NCBI RefSeq assembly: GCF_024347335.1
Contig: NZ_AP025464.1
Coordinates: forward strand, 744,001 to 808,000
From: Vibrio celticus
Lineage (GTDB): Bacteria; Pseudomonadota; Gammaproteobacteria; Enterobacterales; Vibrionaceae
Direction: 5' to 3'
DNA length: 64,000 nucleotides
Within the stretch, counting starts at the first letter, position 1, and each line of letters begins with the position of its first letter. Made by a program: the position numbers and the translations under genes. The notes under the pieces were generated by a model. The model was not told the DNA's origin. It made no database searches and saw only the letters and a program-made list of their open reading frames with translations. Positions 55,875 through 64,000 of this stretch are shown in pieces.

Positions 55875-57517
55875 ACGACGGCCTCCTGATTGCTCTCGCT
55901 GTCGACCGTAATAGCTCGACTTTCCACTGTAATGATTCGATTAGCAAATTCGCGAAGCTTCGAATGGTAGCTCACCATCAGTATCGTGCGTCCTGCCGTT
56001 ACTTCTTCCTCCAACACCTTAGCTAGATTCCCAAGGGCGTCTAAATCAAGTGAAGAATCCGGCCTTTCCAACATGATTATGGGTTTATCACTTGCCAATT
56101 GAGCCGCGATATTGAGCATTTTCACGTTGCCCATACTCAGCAGAGACGCACTCGTATGGCCAATTTGTGTCTCTAGTCCATCAGGTAATCGAGTGATTTC
56201 CTTGGTCAAACCCAAACGCTTAGCGTAGTCACTGGCGCTTTGCGTTTTCTCAGGGTCAAACCCGCACAAGTTGTCGAGAATAGTACCCGACACCAACTGA
56301 CCTTTAACGCCGCAGTAGGCAGCAATGTCGGTTACGGATGCGATTGAAACGGCTGTTCCGTTAATGAAGCACTCACCTGCTTTCAGATCATCAATACCTG
56401 CAATCGACGACAATAAATGACTGTTGGTGTGGCGGTCTTCACTCTCTAACAATACCAACTCACCTTTATTCAATGTGACATCTGCATGAGCGAGTTCACC
56501 GTATCTTTCAACGGTCGCTTGCTTGATTTCCAACACCTCAAAGTCAGATAAGTGGCTCTCAGCTTGCTCAGAATCTGAAGATTCCGATAGTGACAAGTCA
56601 CTCAATTTTTCTATTGCCTGATTGGCACTGTGTATTGAATTAAGCTTGATTCGAACTCCCACTAAAGCACTTAACGGCGCAACTGCTCGACCAGATAAGA
56701 TAGAACATGCTGCCAGCCCACCTGTGGTCAACTGTCCATCCAGCACCCACAAACTCCCCGTAATCACGAGTAAAACTGACGTCGCTAATGCGGCAAGCTG
56801 AATACACTCTTGGGCAAAGGCATTCTGTTCCTCTTCTCTCGCTTTAGACTGAGAACGGACGTTGTTGAGGGATTTAAATTGATTGAAGATTCGAGACTCA
56901 ACAGCCTGACGTTTGATTCCTTGAATGGTTTGGCTTAGCAAAATCAAAAACGCTTTTCGCTCCTGCTCATCTTGGGAAGCTTCTTCACTTAGGCTTTTAA
57001 CGCGAATAGAAGATAACCAAACAATTCCGAGAGTAATCAGCCAAACTGCCAAAGGTATTGCCACCAGCTCACCACCGATGTAAGCCACTAAACCCAAGAA
57101 GATCAATGCGAAAGGCAAATCAATAAAGCCTGCAATCACACCACCGGAATACCAATCTTTGACTTTAGATACCGACCCTAACCCCTCTTCGACACCACCT
57201 ACACCGAGCTTACGAAGGTGGCCTGATGATGCAGTCGTCACCCTTTCAACCAAGGTTTGGTAAGTGGCTTTTTCTGTATTACTAGCCGCCGCAGACAAAA
57301 GCCAAGTGCGGACAAACCGAATTAGCGCTTCCATAGCGACAGCCAACATCGCACCCGCTAATAACAGAGTGGCAGTCCCATAACTCTGGTTAGGTAAGAT
57401 ACGATCGTAAATTTGTAAAACCGTTAGCGGAACGGCGAGAGAAAGAAGATTTATGAGTAAAGAAGGCAGTAGGACTTTCCCCACCACCCCTTTGTTTTTC
57501 ATTGAACTTGCGGGCAT
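55871..57517 (-). CDS. Type I secretion ABC half-transporter B (degenerate ATPase domain)
   Basis: This protein of about 548 residues has six membrane helices (first LLPSLLINLLSLAVPLTVLQ) and an ABC-type domain that has lost its key motifs. Walker A is ESEDRHTNSHLL (near residue 358), with no GxxGxGKS/T. The signature is LLSMGNVKM. Walker B reads PIIMLERPDSSLD, with Asp-to-Glu and Glu-to-Arg changes. A His remains at the H-loop (VSYHSKL). The fold is otherwise complete, so it looks like the non-hydrolysing partner in a heterodimeric exporter rather than a decayed gene. The ATG at 57517, six bases after AAGGA, is preferred to the TTG at 57523. It is the first gene of the T1SS operon. Confidence 0.88.
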   Translation of the reverse strand: MPASSMKNKGVVGKVLLPSLLINLLSLAVPLTVLQIYDRILPNQSYGTATLLLAGAMLAVAMEALIRFVRTWLLSAAASNTEKATYQTLVERVTTASSGHLRKLGVGGVEEGLGSVSKVKDWYSGGVIAGFIDLPFALIFLGLVAYIGGELVAIPLAVWLITLGIVWLSSIRVKSLSEEASQDEQERKAFLILLSQTIQGIKRQAVESRIFNQFKSLNNVRSQSKAREEEQNAFAQECIQLAALATSVLLVITGSLWVLDGQLTTGGLAACSILSGRAVAPLSALVGVRIKLNSIHSANQAIEKLSDLSLSESSDSEQAESHLSDFEVLEIKQATVERYGELAHADVTLNKGELVLLESEDRHTNSHLLSSIAGIDDLKAGECFINGTAVSIASVTDIAAYCGVKGQLVSGTILDNLCGFDPEKTQSASDYAKRLGLTKEITRLPDGLETQIGHTSASLLSMGNVKMLNIAAQLASDKPIIMLERPDSSLDLDALGNLAKVLEEEVTAGRTILMVSYHSKLREFANRIITVESRAITVDSESNQEAVV

Positions 57518-57682
57518 ACACAATCCTTATCCATGCTTATGAAATAAGATTGGTACACCATGTTGAGTATTGCAAGGTAACGGACTGATTTAACGTGTTT
57601 TTCAATATAAATATGACACAGATCTTTCTACAAAAATCTGTGGCTATACCCGTACCTTAAAAACGCTCGTTACAAGTGCTCC

Positions 57683-58318
57683 TTACAAACAATTGTCGTA
57701 ATCCGTTATCGCCTGCTTTAACTTTGAGAAATCCGAGTTACATAAATACGGTTTCAGCGCATCAAATTTATCTGAGGGCCACTCGTATATTTTGAATGAA
57801 ATGAGCTCGTCAATAACAGACTCATCAAAGCGGTATTTGACGACTTTAGCTGGTGAACCACCGACAATGCTGTATGGAGCGACGTCTTTAGTCACCACAC
57901 TATTCGCTGCAACTACAGCGCCTTCGCCAATCGTCACACCGGGCATCACCATCGCTCTCATACCTAACCACACCCCATCTTCAATGTGAGTATCACCTTT
58001 GCCAATGTAGGCGTCGTCGATGACATCCATAAATGGATACAGTGAAAACCAATCAACTCTGTGGGTATGGTTGCCACCCATCAAAATCACGACCTCTGCG
58101 CCAATACAGACATAATCACCGATATGGAGTTCGTCGATTTCCCATCGAGGCTCCCACTGGCGGCTGACTTCGTCGCCGTGTAAATAGCGCACTACCGATT
58201 GTTCAAAACCATTATCCCAGCAATCGCTGTAATAACTGTGTTGACCTTTTACATGAATATTGGGGTTGGTTACGACTTCATGCAGCAACTCGAATTTGGA
58301 CCAATGCTTCTTTTGCAT
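57683..58318 (-). CDS. CatB-related O-acetyltransferase (xenobiotic acetyltransferase, left-handed beta-helix)
   Basis: This 211-residue protein has hexapeptide repeats forming a left-handed beta-helix (IGDYVCIGAEVVIL, IEDGVWLGMRAMVMPGVTIGEGAVVAANSVVTKDV). The conserved catalytic His region GGNHTHRVDWFSLYPF is typical of CatB/Vat acetyltransferases, and the C-terminal block is SIVGGSPAKVVKYRF. CatB-type enzymes acetylate chloramphenicol and Vat enzymes act on streptogramins, but many chromosomal relatives have unknown acceptors, so a resistance role is not claimed. AGAGGT lies just before the ATG. It is a single gene. Confidence 0.87.
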   Translation of the reverse strand: MQKKHWSKFELLHEVVTNPNIHVKGQHSYYSDCWDNGFEQSVVRYLHGDEVSRQWEPRWEIDELHIGDYVCIGAEVVILMGGNHTHRVDWFSLYPFMDVIDDAYIGKGDTHIEDGVWLGMRAMVMPGVTIGEGAVVAANSVVTKDVAPYSIVGGSPAKVVKYRFDESVIDELISFKIYEWPSDKFDALKPYLCNSDFSKLKQAITDYDNCL

Positions 58319-58635
58319 TTTTACCTCTGAATGATCTATTTAGTTTTATTCGTTAACTATCAAAATGTTCGACGATGCAAATCCAAGGTGCACAAACTAG
58401 CACCCCATAAACACAGGGTTCACTGGGATAAATAGTGAGTATCACGCTTAAATCATAGCAATGTCGCTAAAACTAAAGAGACGTCAGTGGATTCGAGGTT
58501 GCTTAAGAAGAGGAAGTAGTTTCAAAGTTTGCCCAGTTTTTTACGATAACTTGGTTGGACAATTTACAGGCTTAGTGTATCTGTTTAACCGCGCCAATTT
58601 GACAGGAAGATGTGATTAATAAGGTTTCAAATTTC

Positions 58636-58654
58636 ATTTCATATAATATGAAAT
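58636..58654. other. Perfect AT-rich palindrome
   Basis: ATTTCATATAATATGAAAT: two perfect 9-base arms around one central base. It lies between the CatB-like gene and the OYE gene, just beyond the OYE terminator. It may be an operator or part of a promoter, but neither is proven. The rest of the 419-bp gap 58319-58737 holds no gene that I can recognise. Confidence 0.4.
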
Positions 58655-58684
58655 AAATAAAAGCCTGCACGATTACACAGGCTC
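58655..58684 (-). terminator. Terminator of the OYE gene
   Basis: On the minus strand, a stem AGCCTG/CAGGCT (58683-58678 with 58667-58662) is followed by a T-rich stretch, 54 bp beyond the OYE stop. Confidence 0.6.
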
Positions 58685-58737
58685 AAACTTAGACTCAGTT
58701 ATAAACTCCGGCTCACGCTTGGAGCTGGGTTCAGCGA

Positions 58738-59850
58738 CTACATACGAGCAAGCTGTACTTTTCTGTCTTTGTTGACCACGCAGAAGTTACCGCGCTTAGT
58801 GCGACACTTAGAGCATCGTTCGCATTCAACAGGACTTTTATCCCCTTCTTTCCAACGCTTCACTAAGTGCGGCTCAGAAAGCAGAGGTCGTGAAAGTGCG
58901 AAGTACTCAATGCCCGTGTTGTTCGCAATCGCTTCGATAGCATCAAAATCCGTCAGGCCGCCAACCGTGATAACTGGGATGTTAACGTCTTGGCTAATTG
59001 CGTGGCCGTATTCATGGAAGTAACCTTCAGCTTGGATAGTAAATCCGTCGTGTGACTCGCCAATCATGGTGTCGGCTTTACCATGAATGTTGCCAGAAAC
59101 GACAATGCCATCAACGCCTACTTCTTCAAGCTTTTTACACACCAAACGCGTTTCATCGAAGGTCACACCGCCCTCAAAAAACTCAGAAGCGGTCAGCTTA
59201 ACCAAGATTGGGAAATCGTCGCCAACTAGCTTGCGCGTTGCCGTGTAGATCTCTAGCAAAAATCTCATGCGATTTTCTAAGCTACCGCCGTATTCGTCCT
59301 CACGCTGGTTGTAATAAGGACTTAAGAACTGGTTAATCAGATAGGTATGAGCAGCATGAACCTCAACACCATCAAAACCCGCTTGCTTCGCTCTTAGTGA
59401 CGCTTTGGCAAAGGCATCAACGATGTAATCAATATCCTCTTTGGTCATTGCTTTACCCTGTGTCTGTGTCCCTTTTTCTGGAACTTCACTCGGTGCATAG
59501 ATCACTCGCTCGCCAAGGTTATACGTGGTTTTCGTGCCACCATAAGCCAATTGCATCACGATTTTAGAGTCGTTGTCGTGCACAAGTTGAGTCAGCTTCT
59601 GATACTCTTCAATGAATGAATCGTTATACATCCCCATCATGCCCGCATTCGGCTTTTCTTCTTCAACGATGTTCGCGTAACCCGTCACGATCAAGCCGAC
59701 TTCACCTTGAGCCAACTCTTCATAGATAGCGTAAAGTTTATCTGTCATATGACCATCTTCGGTGGCCATATTTTCCCACGTCGCGCTTCTCATGAAACGG
59801 TTCTTTAGTGTCATCTTGCCAATGTGGGTTTCTGTAAACAAAGTGCTCAA
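58738..59850 (-). CDS. NADH:flavin oxidoreductase, Old Yellow Enzyme family
   Basis: This protein of about 370 residues has an FMN-binding TIM barrel. The N-terminal LKNRFMRSATWENMATEDGH and the middle VEVHAAHTYLINQFLSPYYN (with His residues binding the substrate carbonyl) are family hallmarks, followed by REDEYGGSLENRMRFLLEI and the phosphate-binding VITVGGLTDF. The C-terminus has several cysteines (CERCSKCRTKRGNFC), reminiscent of the 2,4-dienoyl-CoA reductase cluster motif but without the downstream FAD/NADPH domains. It would reduce activated alkenes or similar substrates with NAD(P)H. The TTG at 59850 is chosen because AGGA lies six bases upstream. The frame is open to an ATG at 59889, which has no ribosome site. 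Confidence 0.87.
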   Translation of the reverse strand: MSTLFTETHIGKMTLKNRFMRSATWENMATEDGHMTDKLYAIYEELAQGEVGLIVTGYANIVEEEKPNAGMMGMYNDSFIEEYQKLTQLVHDNDSKIVMQLAYGGTKTTYNLGERVIYAPSEVPEKGTQTQGKAMTKEDIDYIVDAFAKASLRAKQAGFDGVEVHAAHTYLINQFLSPYYNQREDEYGGSLENRMRFLLEIYTATRKLVGDDFPILVKLTASEFFEGGVTFDETRLVCKKLEEVGVDGIVVSGNIHGKADTMIGESHDGFTIQAEGYFHEYGHAISQDVNIPVITVGGLTDFDAIEAIANNTGIEYFALSRPLLSEPHLVKRWKEGDKSPVECERCSKCRTKRGNFCVVNKDRKVQLARM

Positions 59851-60028
59851 GTGTCTTCCTCTCAAAATCGTGTTAAGCGAGTTACCCATTACGCATGGGC
59901 ACTGATTCTGGCGGATACTACAGAGAATATGGCAGGCAAAACTTAATCTAGATTAAGAGAGCGGCACTCTCATATAAGAAACAGGCAACTATTGCTCACA
60001 AAGATAGGATTAGGATAGATTCTAAGAA

Positions 60029-60053
60029 TAGGCTCACCCAATCGGTAAGCCTA
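60029..60053 (-). terminator. Terminator of the FadL operon
   Basis: On the minus strand, a 10-bp stem with one T-G wobble (arms TAGGCTTACC and GGTGAGCCTA), a 5-base loop and a T-rich tail lie 38 bp beyond the small outer-membrane gene. Confidence 0.55.
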
Positions 60054-60091
60054 CTCTCAGTTCTAACTATTTAAGACAATACGCAGAAAAG

Positions 60092-60781
60092 CTATTTAAA
60101 CTCGTAGGTATAAGATGCGCCAACACTGTTATTTTCACCGAAATCATCCTCAGCAAAGATAGTGAAGAAGTTGAATGACTGGGCATCACTCAGCTTATAG
60201 CTAGCGCCAACGCCCGCCCAATAACCCGAATAGTCATCAGAGCCCATAGAGCCACCGCCAAAACCAATCAGTGACCACTCATCAGTGATCGTTTTTAAGC
60301 CAAACGCCCCAATGTAGCCACCGTGTGTTGAACTCGGCATCAATACATAGTCAGAACCAACATTATCATCATCGAACACGGCCACTTCGCCATCATTATA
60401 ACTGTAACCAGCCATAGGGAAGATTTGCCATCCGAACGGCTCAATGTCGAAATAACTCAGTGGTATAAACGTCCCGATACTGTAGTTGTTCTTATAAGCA
60501 TCGTTGTCATATTCAGAACGGCTAAAGTTGAAGTTCACGATACCCATAGGCAGCAGCCATGAACCGCCTAATCGCCACTCTTCGCCATCGGCATTGACAC
60601 GAGCGTTGATCATTCGCGCTTCATCAAGCCCAATAGACCCAGAGAACTGCAAATCTTCGTTATAAGCAACGCCAGCTTTTGTCACGATTTTAGTCGGATC
60701 ATCAGGGTGCTTCTCTTCAGCCAAAGCACCCATCGATCCGAGCGTTGCCGTAACAACAAGTAATAGATTACGTAATGTCAT
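60092..60781 (-). CDS. Probable outer-membrane beta-barrel protein
   Basis: This 229-residue protein has a signal peptide (about 1-21, ending GALA). Alternating beta-strands are rich in Gly, Ser, Tyr and Phe (IVNFNFSRSEYDN, GYSYNDGEVAVF, GYWAGVGASYKLS). The last residues, GASYTYEFK, end in an aromatic pattern close to a typical outer-membrane C-terminal signature. No specific family is recognised. It begins one base inside the stop codon of the upstream fadL-like gene (TGATG), so the two are translationally coupled. It may assist lipid or hydrophobic-compound uptake through the same pathway (inference). Confidence 0.7.
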   Translation of the reverse strand: MTLRNLLLVVTATLGSMGALAEEKHPDDPTKIVTKAGVAYNEDLQFSGSIGLDEARMINARVNADGEEWRLGGSWLLPMGIVNFNFSRSEYDNDAYKNNYSIGTFIPLSYFDIEPFGWQIFPMAGYSYNDGEVAVFDDDNVGSDYVLMPSSTHGGYIGAFGLKTITDEWSLIGFGGGSMGSDDYSGYWAGVGASYKLSDAQSFNFFTIFAEDDFGENNSVGASYTYEFK

Positions 60782-61968
60782 CAGAAGGTCGCACTAACGC
60801 CAACGAAGTGGATACGGCCATCGAACGAACCATCAACCATTAGACGATCCATTTCAACCGAATCCAAGTCAGCGTATTCGTAGAACACGTCGATCAAGAT
60901 ATCATCCCAATACGTTGAAGCACCTACTGAGTAGCGATATTGCTCGCCAACAGGGAGGTCAACCCATTGCATTGACGGATCATCTTGTGGCGAGGTCTCG
61001 TAAGAGAAGCCCGCTTTTAAACGCCAGTCTGAGTTAAGTTGGTAATCAGCACCAACCGCAAATTTCCAAACATCATCCCAGTCACGCTTGATTGGAATTC
61101 CGCCTACAGGGTCACCACCAACTGATGCACCAAAGTCTAGTACTGTCTCGTCCCACGCGCTCCAACGGTGGAGCTGAACACTTGCCAATAAATCTAACTG
61201 AGAGTTCAATGCATAACTCGCACTGACATCGATAATTTCAGGTAAAGCAATATCTGTCGATAACGAATTCAAAGCGTCAGCACCTAACTTACCGTTTACA
61301 TCATTGTTGAATTCATGCTCGAGTTTAGAACGGTAGCTCGCACCTAATTTGAGTTTATCTGTCGGTGTGTACATTACGCCAAAGTTATAACCGTATGCCC
61401 AGTCAGTATCTTGCTTAGCAGTAAGCATTGACGTTGTTTGTTGAAACGCAGCCCAACTGAATTGAACACCCGCGCCCACTGACCACTGGTCATTCAGTTT
61501 ATAACTCAGTGATGGATTCACTTGCATGGCAGTAAGAGTGATATCTTCCAGCAACAAGCGACCAGCCCATTCACTGCCATAATCTAGGCTTGAGCCACCC
61601 ACAGCGCCAAGCGCAATACCAAGGTGTAATTTGTCTGTGACTTGATGCGCGTGGAAAGCACCAAATGAAGGCATGACTGAATGAGCTTTACCATCTTGCT
61701 TGTCGCCGTTGTCTTGATATTGCATCTCAAGATCAAACGCCATGGTATTGATAGTCGTTTTGCTTTCGCCCATATGTGACATGGTGGCAGGGTTCGTCCA
61801 CATCGCAGCAGCAGAGCGAGTGTAAACACCATCACCGGCGCCGGTAGTACCAGCATTGGCGACGACAGCTTCTTGTAAAAACAAACCACTTGCGAAAGCA
61901 TTTAAACTTGTAAAAATTGCGGTGGCAGCTAGCGAGTAAGTAAAAGTTTTGTTCATCAGATTGCTCAT
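60781..61968 (-). CDS. FadL/TodX-family outer-membrane long-chain fatty acid transporter
   Basis: This 395-residue protein has a signal peptide (about 1-26, ending NAFA) directly followed by the FadL N-terminal hatch region (SGLFLQEAVVANAGTTGAG). The conserved segment YTRSAAAMWTNPATMSHM is the family's NPA motif. The long 14-strand barrel ends in HFVGVSATF with a C-terminal Phe. FadL proteins take long-chain fatty acids or other hydrophobic molecules across the outer membrane by lateral diffusion. The ATG at 61968 has AAGG close upstream; an ATG four codons later is possible. A crotonase-type enzyme is encoded just upstream on the same strand, consistent with fatty-acid metabolism. Confidence 0.9.
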   Translation of the reverse strand: MSNLMNKTFTYSLAATAIFTSLNAFASGLFLQEAVVANAGTTGAGDGVYTRSAAAMWTNPATMSHMGESKTTINTMAFDLEMQYQDNGDKQDGKAHSVMPSFGAFHAHQVTDKLHLGIALGAVGGSSLDYGSEWAGRLLLEDITLTAMQVNPSLSYKLNDQWSVGAGVQFSWAAFQQTTSMLTAKQDTDWAYGYNFGVMYTPTDKLKLGASYRSKLEHEFNNDVNGKLGADALNSLSTDIALPEIIDVSASYALNSQLDLLASVQLHRWSAWDETVLDFGASVGGDPVGGIPIKRDWDDVWKFAVGADYQLNSDWRLKAGFSYETSPQDDPSMQWVDLPVGEQYRYSVGASTYWDDILIDVFYEYADLDSVEMDRLMVDGSFDGRIHFVGVSATF

Positions 61969-62049
61969 TTAGCCTTAGACATTAAATTGCTCTAAGGTTA
62001 CCGCAAAGCCCCATAAACAAATGGAATATCCGTTATTCCTGTACAAACG

Positions 62050-62862
62050 CTATTTGAACTTTCTCGCGACGTATGAACGTGGCTTGTCTCGATGAATTTC
62101 ACGTTGAGCAGCGATTGCTCTATTCTTGCCTAACCCTACCTTTATCTGATACCAGGTCTCGTAAAATACGGCCATGCCAGGGCTTGACCACCAAGTCTTG
62201 TTGTAGAGTTTCTTATTAGCAGCGACAACATCTGGCGACCGATTCGCACACTCAAGTGCCAACGCATAAGCTTCAGCGTAAGGATCTTCGGCAATCTTGG
62301 TTACCAGCCCATAGTCTTTCGCTGTTTCACAGTCGATCTCTTTAGCGGTCATCGCCATTTCTAAGGTGTGATCTTTACGCATTAACTCTCGAAATGCGAT
62401 GGCGCCTCCCATGTCAGGAATCAAACCCCATTTGGCTTCCAATATCGAGAAAGTCGCGTCTGGACTGGCCATCCTAAAATCACCACCACTGGCTAATTGA
62501 AGGCCGCCTCCCCAACAACGACCATGAATCGCAAAAATGACAGGACATGGGATCTCTCGCCAACCAAGCGAAAAGCGCTGCGCAGCATTGGGTAATGTCG
62601 GTAACCATTTGAACAAGAGCTTCATCGCCCCTACTTTACTGTTCAATAACGATTTAACATCTAAACCAGAACAAAAATCTGAACCACTGCCTTTAACAAT
62701 AACAGCTCGAATATCTCTGTTCTTCTTGAGCTCACTTATCATGTCATTAACGGCTTCAAACATCGCCATATCAATAGCATTGAGCTTATCGGGTCGATTC
62801 AACACAACCGTCGCAATTTGGTTTTCATCGATAGAACAAGTAATACGATCGAGGTTTGGCAT
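62050..62862 (-). CDS. Enoyl-CoA hydratase/isomerase (crotonase) family protein
   Basis: This 270-residue protein has the crotonase fold. VVLNRPDKLNAIDMAMFEAV is the N-terminal block, SDFCSGLDVKSL forms the first half of the oxyanion hole, and IHGRCWGGGLQLASGGDFRM the second. ILEAKWGLIPDMGG contains the residue equivalent to the second catalytic Glu of rat hydratase (Glu164). The first (Glu144) is replaced by Gln in GGGLQLA. This argues against a classical hydratase and for an isomerase or other crotonase activity, acting on an acyl-CoA in the cytoplasm. AAGGT lies before the ATG. It is probably co-expressed with the FadL gene 81 bp downstream. Confidence 0.87.
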   Translation of the reverse strand: MPNLDRITCSIDENQIATVVLNRPDKLNAIDMAMFEAVNDMISELKKNRDIRAVIVKGSGSDFCSGLDVKSLLNSKVGAMKLLFKWLPTLPNAAQRFSLGWREIPCPVIFAIHGRCWGGGLQLASGGDFRMASPDATFSILEAKWGLIPDMGGAIAFRELMRKDHTLEMAMTAKEIDCETAKDYGLVTKIAEDPYAEAYALALECANRSPDVVAANKKLYNKTWWSSPGMAVFYETWYQIKVGLGKNRAIAAQREIHRDKPRSYVARKFK

Positions 62863-62988
62863 GGTGGCTACCTTATAAGTGGTCAGACCTTTAGATTATA
62901 CATTTTATTAACATATACCAAACTTGCACATTAAGAAGCGAGACCTGTGTTGCTTAACGCCGCCCCCTTACACAAACAACATCAATAA

Positions 62989-63023
62989 AAAAGCAGTGAT
63001 GGATCGCTCTATTCACTGCTTTT
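62989..63023 (-). terminator. Terminator of the iron-siderophore permease gene
   Basis: An 11-bp perfect stem (AAAAGCAGTGA at 62989-62999 with TCACTGCTTTT at 63013-63023) has a 13-base loop. Read on the minus strand it ends in a run of T. It lies 61 bp beyond the permease stop at 63084. Confidence 0.75.
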
Positions 63024-63083
63024 CATTCGTAGCTTTTATTACCAATAGCTTTGATAATCAAGGACTCTCAGTTTTGGTAGAAC

Positions 63084-63999
63084 CTATGTTCTTCGAGATT
63101 TCAATAACAAGAAGATGAAGTAGCTACCACCAATAATGGAAACTAACGTCCCTGCCGCAAGCTGCGCCGGAAACACCACCACTTGCCCTAACCAGTCTGC
63201 AAATAGCATGATGAGTGCAGCACCAATTAAAAACGACAATATGACCTGCTCTCGAACCAAACGAGCCCCCACAATTGCAGCGATATGCGGAGCTAACAAG
63301 CCGACAAACGCAACAGGTCCCATTGTGGTTGTCACGACCGAACATAAGATCGCAACAATACACAACAATGCCACGTAAGCGATATTAATATTCAACCCTC
63401 TGGCACTCGCGAACTGCCGTCCAGTCGCAATTAAGGTCACCCAACGACTCAGCAGCAGAGCAACACCAATACAAGCCGTTATCACGACAGCCATTATAGT
63501 GGCAGACTCAGGCTCCACACGGTAAGTAGAGCCAGCTAGCCAAGCCAATAATGTGTATTTCCCCTCACCCACTCGTGTTAAAGAGAATTGCACCAAAGCT
63601 TCCAATACCGCGGTCAGCGAGATACCTGTCAGAATTAGAATAGACGGAGCAAACTGATGCTTCTTGCCAAGGAACAATAACAAACAGAGTGCAATCGCAC
63701 TGCCCAGAAACGCAACCCACGGGCTTAGCGAGTGAATCGAATAGCCCATGAATAAGCTACTGAAAATCAACGCCAGAACCGCACCCGCCGACACACCAAG
63801 AATATCTGGACTTGCGAGCGGGTTGTAGACCAAATTTTTGGAAAATCACACCCGCCACCGCTAAGCCACCACCAGCGAATATCGCGGTTAACATTCTCGG
63901 CCAACGAATAGACCATTCAAATGCGTCTGGGATAACAAAGTAGCCCATATCAGAAGAAGGCTGTGACAATGTACTCAACGCCAGCAATCCGACGATCAT
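63084..63999 (-). pseudogene. FecCD/FhuB-like iron-siderophore ABC permease, 3' part, one frameshift, continues off the window
   Basis: The 5' part (63999 down to about 63835) encodes EWSIRWPRMLTAIFAGGGLAVAGVIFQ, and the 3' part (to 63084) continues LVYNPLASPDILGVSAGAVL and ends FIFLLLKSRRT. Together they match the FecCD permease family and most resemble the C-terminal half of FhuB-type double permeases (WPR motif, NPLASPDILG, GPVAFVGLLAPHI). The join is broken by one extra A in the run at 63835-63839 region (minus-strand CCAAAAATTTGG); with AAAA the sequence would read FQNLVYNPLA. The intact protein would transport iron-siderophores across the inner membrane. The start lies beyond the window. 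Confidence 0.8.
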
Positions 64000-64000
64000 C

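Noticed and set aside
57683..58318. Chloramphenicol resistance gene
   Set aside because: The CatB/Vat fold is clear, but chromosomal relatives often act on other acceptors. No integron attC site was recognised around it.

Overview
ORGANISM. The window looks like a chromosomal segment of a marine gammaproteobacterium, most likely Vibrio (inference). The grounds are Vibrio-like protein sequences throughout, a VCBS-type giant protein, IS4 and IS5 elements, two tandem tRNA-Gly genes of the enterobacterial/vibrio type and an AT-leaning base composition. No rRNA or CRISPR array was seen. LAYOUT. 1-2.0 kb: an amino-acid ABC transporter binding protein and permease. 2.0-4.5 kb: an ADP-ribosylglycohydrolase-like enzyme, two GNAT acetyltransferases and a PhnA/YjdM-like zinc-ribbon protein. 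4.65-8.5 kb: an IS4 element with a frame-broken transposase, a ThrE-type exporter, and an IS5 element that is degraded at its right end. 8.6-11.5 kb: a DUF1800/DUF1501 pair, the second member with a Tat signal. 11.7-12.1 kb: a chemoreceptor-like N-terminal remnant and two tRNA-Gly(TCC) genes. 12.3-14.6 kb: a secreted GH9 glycosidase. 15.3-22.9 kb: a copper-efflux operon on the minus strand, behind a MerR/CueR-type promoter with a 19-bp spacer. It encodes a small Met/Cys/His-rich protein, CusC-, CusB- and CusA-like proteins and a cupredoxin. The CusB protein carries two CusF-like domains at its C-terminus. 23.1-52.2 kb: one enormous VCBS/cadherin-like gene. If five single-base deletions in short homopolymers are repaired, it is one frame of 9,711 codons, with exactly 63 tandem 98-residue repeats in its middle. 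52.3-57.5 kb: a convergent three-gene type I secretion operon (two ABC half-transporters and an HlyD-type adaptor) that presumably exports the giant protein. Both ABC ATPase domains depart from consensus. 57.7-64 kb: a CatB-like acetyltransferase, an Old Yellow Enzyme, a FadL porin with a small outer-membrane partner, a crotonase-fold protein, and the 3' part of a FhuB/FecCD iron-siderophore permease with a frameshift. HOW IT WORKS TOGETHER. The copper genes form a complete periplasmic sensing, binding and efflux set. The giant gene and the T1SS operon face each other across a shared bidirectional terminator and form the most interesting system here: a roughly 1-MDa non-RTX adhesin candidate next to a divergent heterodimer-type ABC exporter. 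CAUTION. Frame breaks in the giant gene, the IS4 transposase and the iron permease all fall at homopolymers of 2-5 bases. The sequence may therefore carry systematic indel errors, and the broken genes may be intact in the organism.
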